The translations under genes were made by a program, and so were the position numbers. A stretch of DNA of 64,000 nt from Diphasiastrum complanatum (lineage: Eukaryota; Streptophyta; Lycopodiopsida; Lycopodiales; Lycopodiaceae), in assembly GCA_029204225.1 (NCBI GenBank), contig CM055110.1, positions 36,578,035-36,642,034 of the forward strand. The letters are read 5' to 3'. Under the pieces are notes generated by a model. The model was not told where the DNA came from, made no database searches, and was given only the letters and a program-made list of their open reading frames with translations. Positions 59,275 through 64,000 of this stretch are shown here, piece by piece (within the stretch, counting starts at the first letter, position 1; the number at the start of each line of letters is the position of its first letter).

Positions 59275-59766
59275 TCATAATGGTTGATAATGTTTGATGA
59301 GTTGTGCTATCCTCTTCCTCCTAGAGGTAGTCAGCAAGCTGGTTCTATCAAGAGACAAGTCTCTAGAGGCGCTGGCGTTATCAACACGTAGACCAGAAAA
59401 ACGGTCCCGAAGCCTTCTGAGAATGACAAAATCCTTTGGCATAATGGTGACACGCTTACCATGCATTGTCAAAAGACAAGTTTTCTCAAAAAACTGGGAG
59501 ATAAAATCTTCTGCAGCACCCTGTAAGGACTGCATGGCTTTTACGGCAAAACGAACATTTAGCCCAAGTGATAGATTGACATTCCTTACAGATCGACCGA
59601 AAGGAGCTCTAGGGAGCAACAATTCAGTTGATCTCTGGAGTTTTCTAATCTCCCTTAGCCAGATCTGCTTCTTGCCACGTCTACGGCCAGTACTAGGTGG
59701 AATATGAGAATGGGATGGCTGTACAATGGTTATGGCACGGGCAGTGCATTTGGTCCTGGCCAACAT
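59275..59766 (-). CDS. Divergent histone H3 variant (CENH3-like candidate)
   Basis: Intronless 163-codon ORF. The chosen ATG (59764-59766) has A at -3 and yields MLARTKCTAR, close to the H3 start; an ATG two codons upstream is the alternative. The short tail (~35 residues) keeps R2 and K4 but has Ala for K9 and no K14, K27 or RYRPGTVA block. The fold region follows canonical H3 in length: REIRKLQRSTELLLPRAPF (alpha-N), FGRSVRNV (alpha-1), NVRFAVKAMQSLQGAAEDFI (loop 1 and alpha-2), FEKTCLLTMHGKRVTIMPKD and FVILRRLRDRF (alpha-3). AAED in alpha-2 resembles plant CENH3, but loop 1 lacks the extra residue usual there. A ~38-residue basic and Ser-rich C-terminal extension is unlike normal H3. It would package DNA as a nucleosome subunit, possibly at special sites. 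It could be a retrocopy drifting toward loss, but no stop or shift is present. Confidence 0.75.
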   Translation of the reverse strand: MLARTKCTARAITIVQPSHSHIPPSTGRRRGKKQIWLREIRKLQRSTELLLPRAPFGRSVRNVNLSLGLNVRFAVKAMQSLQGAAEDFISQFFEKTCLLTMHGKRVTIMPKDFVILRRLRDRFSGLRVDNASASRDLSLDRTSLLTTSRRKRIAQLIKHYQPL

Positions 59767-60070
59767 TCTCATAAGAAGAAAATTAACAAAAAAAAAGTTT
59801 GAACAAAAATAAAGGGGATGAAAACAAAAAAATTGCGATAAAAGGGCGTTGAGATCGATACCAGAACTGAATATCAGTTTCGAGCGCAAGATATACACAA
59901 AATATTTTAAGAAACAAGATGCGTGCTTGAAAGCAATATTGGACTACCAACGGTATTGGTCTCGAGCGCACTGTGAGAGGGCGGGCGCTTAAATGGTGAG
60001 AGGACGCGCTTGAGAGTGATATTGGGAGCGAAAACCAAAAATTCTATGAAAAAAATAAAAATTTCGAGGA

Positions 60071-60080
60071 CTTATATATA
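60071..60080 (-). promoter_or_regulatory. TATA box and nearby G-box upstream of the H3-like ORF
   Basis: Minus-strand TATATATAAG about 305 bp upstream of the ATG. A palindromic CACGTG (60092-60097, within acacgtgtga) lies just upstream, and a GC-rich gggcgggcgc (59979-59988) falls within the presumed leader. No standard plant histone octamer was seen. Confidence 0.45.
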
Positions 60081-60139
60081 CGAAATTTTCACACGTGTGA
60101 AAACACGGCCGAAGACACTAAACCATCCCAAAAGCTAAA

Positions 60140-60600
60140 AGCTTCGCTCCCACCATATCTTCGAGGATTTTTTGGTTAGAGGTAATGGAAAGTGATCTTT
60201 CTCTGTTTCCTCATTGAGTTTCTTAAATTCACGTAGATACGGAGTTTACCATTTTACTTTGATACCACCACAATTGGCGATACCTAACTTGTATGCTCAA
60301 TTTCATAAATGAAACTAGCATTGAGAAGCTTTTGAATGTCTTCTCAGATCTTCTCTCTATAGATAGGGTTGGTGCGATAAGGTTTTGCTCTTACAAGTGT
60401 TGCATCATCAAACAATGGAATCGTGTGCATTGCAATTTCAGGAGATACTCCCTTCATTTCTTTATAATTACATGCAAACACATCTATGTTTTTGCAATAA
60501 CTTTTCCAAATTCTGTCATTGGGTTGGATTCAGGTGGGCCCCTACGTGCGCAAAATGATCTATGTTTAAATTTAGAGGTATTGTCTTTGCATGTCCCTCA
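60140..60600 (-). pseudogene. Gypsy-L RT start
   Basis: Minus strand: YKEMKGVSPEIAMHTIPLFD, LVRAKPYRTNPIYREKI, then after stops QKLLNASFIYEIEHT, SPIVVVSK and DHFPLPLTKKILEDMVGAK. This is the N-terminal RT of a gypsy element, stopping before motif A where the H3-like promoter region begins. Four or more stops. Confidence 0.82.
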
Positions 60601-61031
60601 AAAGAAGTTGATGGTGGTTGAGGTTCTCATTTTGGCTTTACCAAACTAATGATCACGTCATCAATTGTGTAATCCTTAAAATGTTGTGGAACATCATATA
60701 ATGGATCATCAACTATCTTTGATGTGCTCTAGTGGTGTGCTTTTAGATGATGAAGCTTGACTAGAACTTTTTTGGTTTTTTTCCAAAGGTTTGATTGGTT
60801 ATTACAGTTTTTCACGCATTTGAAATTGCTTATCAATCAATCTCACATCGACCTTTGTTTTTTTTCTAGCATGCAAGATGTTTGCGTGCTTGCAGTAGTA
60901 GGCATGCATCATGGACTTTTATGTGTTTTTTCTCAAACTAAGTCTTCGTCAATGGTGTTTAGGACTTCATCATAATGTATTTCCCATTGACAGGATTTTA
61001 ACTTAGGCTTATATACATGAGAGTTTGTTGT

Positions 61032-61812
61032 TTATAGATGTTGTACATGAGCCAAAGGTGAAGGAGGTTTAATCTCCTTAGGTATATGACGACTTCCTAA
61101 TCTCTCTAGATCTAGGAAGTAGATAATCTGGTCGTCAGATAATTCATCATCTCCTAATATAAAAATGCCATCCTCACTGGTGGTTACTTCAGTAGCAAAA
61201 GTGTGTTCAAGTATCCATTCAATAAGGAGTGCATTTATCATATATAAGGGTAGAATGGGAGTGTTAATATTAGTGGAGTTTATGGTTACATTGACTGGGT
61301 CTTCTTCCTGAAATTCTTGTTCACAAAGAGTGGCGTTCAATATTAGTGCTCGACACATAATGACCCTTCATAGTTGTGTCGACACTTTCTGGGTCATCAT
61401 AGGCAGTTGAAGACCAATCATCTTCAATTTGTACAGGCTTTATCTTACCCGTGGCATCAATAGAGATTCTTCTATCTCTGTTGCCAAAAACTATCTTATT
61501 TTTCTTCCAATCTTGGATCACTCCAGCCATTTCTAACCAAGGCCTTTCAAGAAGGAGCTTTTAGGTGTGTGGTTTATCAAGAAGGTCTAGCACAACACAC
61601 TCTACAGTGAATATCAATCCTACAATTCTAATTGATAAACTAGTTATATGGCCTATAGGCGTCGTCATTCTTTGGTCAACCATTTGTAACTTGTACTTAG
61701 GCTTTTCCAATGTTGCTATTTCCCATGCCTTTTCTAAGGATAGGGCTATAATATTCATGCCAGAACCACTATCGAGAATGGCTTGTACAGATGGATAAGA
61801 ATTATAGTGCAC
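61032..61812 (-). pseudogene. Gypsy-L protease and linker
   Basis: Protease SVQAILDSGSGMNIIALSLE (catalytic DSG) with TPIGHITSLSIRIVGLIFTV, then a stop and a continuation DWKKNKIVFGNRDRRISIDA. The linker (61032-61358) is acidic, with GIFILGDDELSDDQIIYF. It connects gag to RT in the same orientation. About 430 bp between here and the RT piece is broken. Confidence 0.78.
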
Positions 61813-61829
61813 GAATATGGTGATGTTGT

Positions 61830-62333
61830 TACCTTTAGCAACATGGGACTCTCAGTGACTCTAAAAGGTTGGAATCACTTAATGAAGGACTCTTTTAGAG
61901 TCTGAACAATCTTGTCTATCATCACGATCAAAGTTAAAAACTACTCCCATGATTTATCTACCATGGTCATGGAAAATAATTAAACCTTCTCATCATCCAT
62001 ATATTCACCATATACTTCACATGCATTCTCAAATATTTGTAATTATCTATGAGGGTCCACTTTGCCGTCGAACATTGGTAAGTCCAACTTCGGTGTTCGT
62101 TTATTAGATCTTGCTATATGAGGGACATGTTGAATAGAGATATGATATTGGTTAGGCCTCCATTTGGATGGCCCCAGATCTTGATTCACCTCAGATCTAA
62201 GACGAAAAGGTTTGTTTCCATCATTCTGAATATCATTCGATGTGTTCTCATTAAGTTCTTCTGGTGTATTTGCCATCAGATGTAGCTTTAGTGTCGGATC
62301 TAGAATGAGTAACTCATCAGATGTAACTTCCAT
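61830..62333 (-). pseudogene. Gypsy-L gag start
   Basis: ATG at 62331-62333: MEVTSDELLILDPTLKLHLM, acidic ENTSNDIQNDGN, then KRTPKLDLPMFDGKVDPHR, the gypsy capsid start. A stop follows, then FENACEVYGEYMDDEKV-like residues and further stops. No zinc knuckle seen before the protease, so the gag C-terminus is deleted or eroded. Confidence 0.8.
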
Positions 62334-63273
62334 TAAAGTTTAGAAGCTTGTCAGATCTACTTTCGGCTACATCCTCAGATGTAATTTGTTATGAATGGAT
62401 ATGTCTTAGACTGTTTTGTCTTAGACTGAATCTTATACCATAATCAAATTAGAAATAGGAGATTCTGTATTGATTGTTTGTCAGATATGATTGAACTTAA
62501 TATCATATATGATTTAGATATCAAATCAATTATGAAAATATGATTCTAAGTGTCACTTGGGAGAAACTTAGTTAGCTCATCGAATGCAATCTGAATCTTG
62601 TCGGATGTAAATTGATAGTCATCAGATGAAGTGTCCGATATGTAAAATTAGTGGCATGTTGGATTCACATCAGATGCAAATTCAAAAGCAAAATGAGTTG
62701 TCCATCAAATTTGACTATCGAATGTAACTGAGATGTCCGTTGGATGCAAATCAGTAGTAGTATCAGATCTATACGTGAAATAAAATTTGTTTGATATAGT
62801 ATTAGATATAGCTTATGTGGATCATCGAATATAACTAAGAAGAATAAAATATTTTCAAAAATCCATTAGATATAGATCATCTGATCTAGCTCTCGGATGT
62901 ATCATCGGTTCTAGGTTGTCAGATGCAACTCATCGGACCCAGATTTCAGATACAAATCGTCGGCTCTAAAATTTTGTATATATATTTTTTTAAGTCTAGT
63001 CATTGGTCATCAGATCTAGCTTTTCCTAAATAAAAAACATTGGATGTAATGGTCGGTTCTAATCGTCGGATGTGAGGAGATCCGATTGGTGTGTTTGACA
63101 TTTGGATGCATGTCCAAAATAGAGTGGTGTGTATTCTGATGTAATGATGAGTGTGGGATTAGATCGCCAGTGTGGATGATATTGATTACATGCTTGCGTG
63201 AAAGATGTAGAGCAAAAGAAAGGTTGACAATCAAGAAACGGTTCTACAGATTAAAGAATTTCAAGAAGACCGC
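62334..63273 (-). repeat. Gypsy-L leader with recurrent TCAGATGTAA motif
   Basis: No coding. From about 62280 to 63080 the plus strand carries some twenty irregularly spaced variants of tcagatgtaact and tcggatgcaa, forming a degenerate, non-tandem repeat field. Confidence 0.65.
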
Positions 63274-63292
63274 CACCTGCAATGGCGCCAAA
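63274..63292 (-). other. Gypsy-L primer-binding site
   Basis: Minus strand TTTGGCGCCATTGCAGGTGG next to an LTR end in CA, typical of plant gypsy elements. Confidence 0.75.
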
Positions 63293-64000
63293 TGTTAGCC
63301 AAGGTAAGTGTGTTTGCTATTCACTAGCTACTTGTTCAACATGGCTTCTTTTGTTTCTTTTACTTACTCTTGGAGTATAGTGGTATGTGCTCTGCTTGTC
63401 TTACTCTTAGCACACTAACAGACCTGGATTTTGATCATAACAACAAGTAGTGGATGCTCAACTTGAAATTCTTTCTACCTGTCAGGGTGGGTTCTTCTAC
63501 TTCCTATGGCTCTACTCTAGTTTCTTGGTTTGGTGCAGGCTATAGTTCCTAACTTCTACTCTAATGATCTATTGCAAGGAAAGATATAATCTAATCAAGA
63601 AACAATGAACAAGTCTTAATCTACTCCTATTGGATTCACAAGACAAACAATAACTAACTAAGAACTGCAAGATCCTACTAAGTGCTTATTACAACTATCA
63701 CTCAACACTTGTAATAAGAACTTCTCAGGGAGTCAAGCACAAAACAACATCAGATCTGAGTGCCTGTGATCTGCCACCAAGCCCTGCACATCTACTTGAT
63801 ACTAATCAATCAACAACAACATTAGAGAGAAAGATACCAACAACACATTCATACCAATGTACTCAAACAAGAGCATGAATGGAAAGCATAGAAGAGAATG
63901 CAAAATGAAAGATCTTTAATTAAAAGTGCAACATCATTTTAGTTTTATGTATGCTCTCCAAAACTTGTGGAAGAGGTCTTCTCCATAATAATGAGCTAGT
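63293..64000 (-). repeat. Gypsy-L 5' LTR, running off the window
   Basis: Inner edge TGTTAGCC beside the primer site. No second copy or outer edge in the window, so the extent is inferred. Confidence 0.5.

Noticed and set aside
59294-59707. 137-codon plus ORF
   Set aside because: Antisense shadow of the H3-like frame, no similarity of its own.

Overview
This is AT-rich nuclear DNA from a land plant. The evidence is dense Copia and Gypsy LTR retrotransposons with initiator-Met-type primer sites (TGGTATCAGAGC), a gypsy pol with a chromodomain-like tail, a GT-AG intron, and long GA microsatellites. No bacterial, organellar or CRISPR feature is visible. The many old, interrupted elements suggest a large repeat-rich genome. 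A seed-free plant such as a fern or lycophyte is possible, but that is only a guess.

Layout. 1-1954: unassigned. 1955-6676: Copia-A, minus strand, two ~245 bp LTRs, reverse transcriptase (RT) deleted. 8013-10395: decayed Gypsy-K gag with primer site and LTR edge. 10396-28720: a pile of one Copia family ("B", LTRs ~1.1-1.2 kb) as copies B1 (10396-13335), B2 (14159-22665) and B3 (26814-28720), with Gypsy and Copia-G debris between them. B2 gag is split by element F (17727-21748), an LTR element with no recognisable coding sequence, and by a solo LTR (21890-22544). 29175-31382: two gypsy ends, one on each strand. 31383-33510: Copia-E gag and protease. 33760-43268: Copia-B4, split by Copia-C (35896-42045), the most complete element here, with ~680 bp LTRs and a perfect GAATT target-site duplication. 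43269-48578: further Copia ends (M and H), an unrecognised decayed coding block and a ~0.6 kb direct repeat. 53443-57529: Gypsy-P, chromodomain type, lacking RNase H. 60140-64000: Gypsy-L gag-protease-RT remains.

Two islands are not LTR elements. At 49613-50580 (+) lies a split gene fragment resembling a Ulp1/C48 SUMO-protease domain. It faces a minus-strand pseudogene (50870-53018) with conserved IIDGLDQ, DNCWRENKN and THEDID blocks, matching a poorly characterised eukaryotic family that I believe is Pfam DUF7869. Together they could be a decayed two-gene DNA transposon. At 59275-59766 (-) lies an uninterrupted ORF for a highly divergent histone H3 variant. It has an H3-like start, a short rewritten tail, a CENH3-like AAED in helix 2 and a long basic C-terminal extension, with a TATA box upstream. 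It is the only intact gene-like ORF in the window.

The LTR elements show the usual order (LTR, primer site, gag, protease, integrase, RT, RNase H for Copia; integrase last for Gypsy). Every pol carries stops, frameshifts or domain deletions, so none appears autonomous. All similarity calls are by eye.
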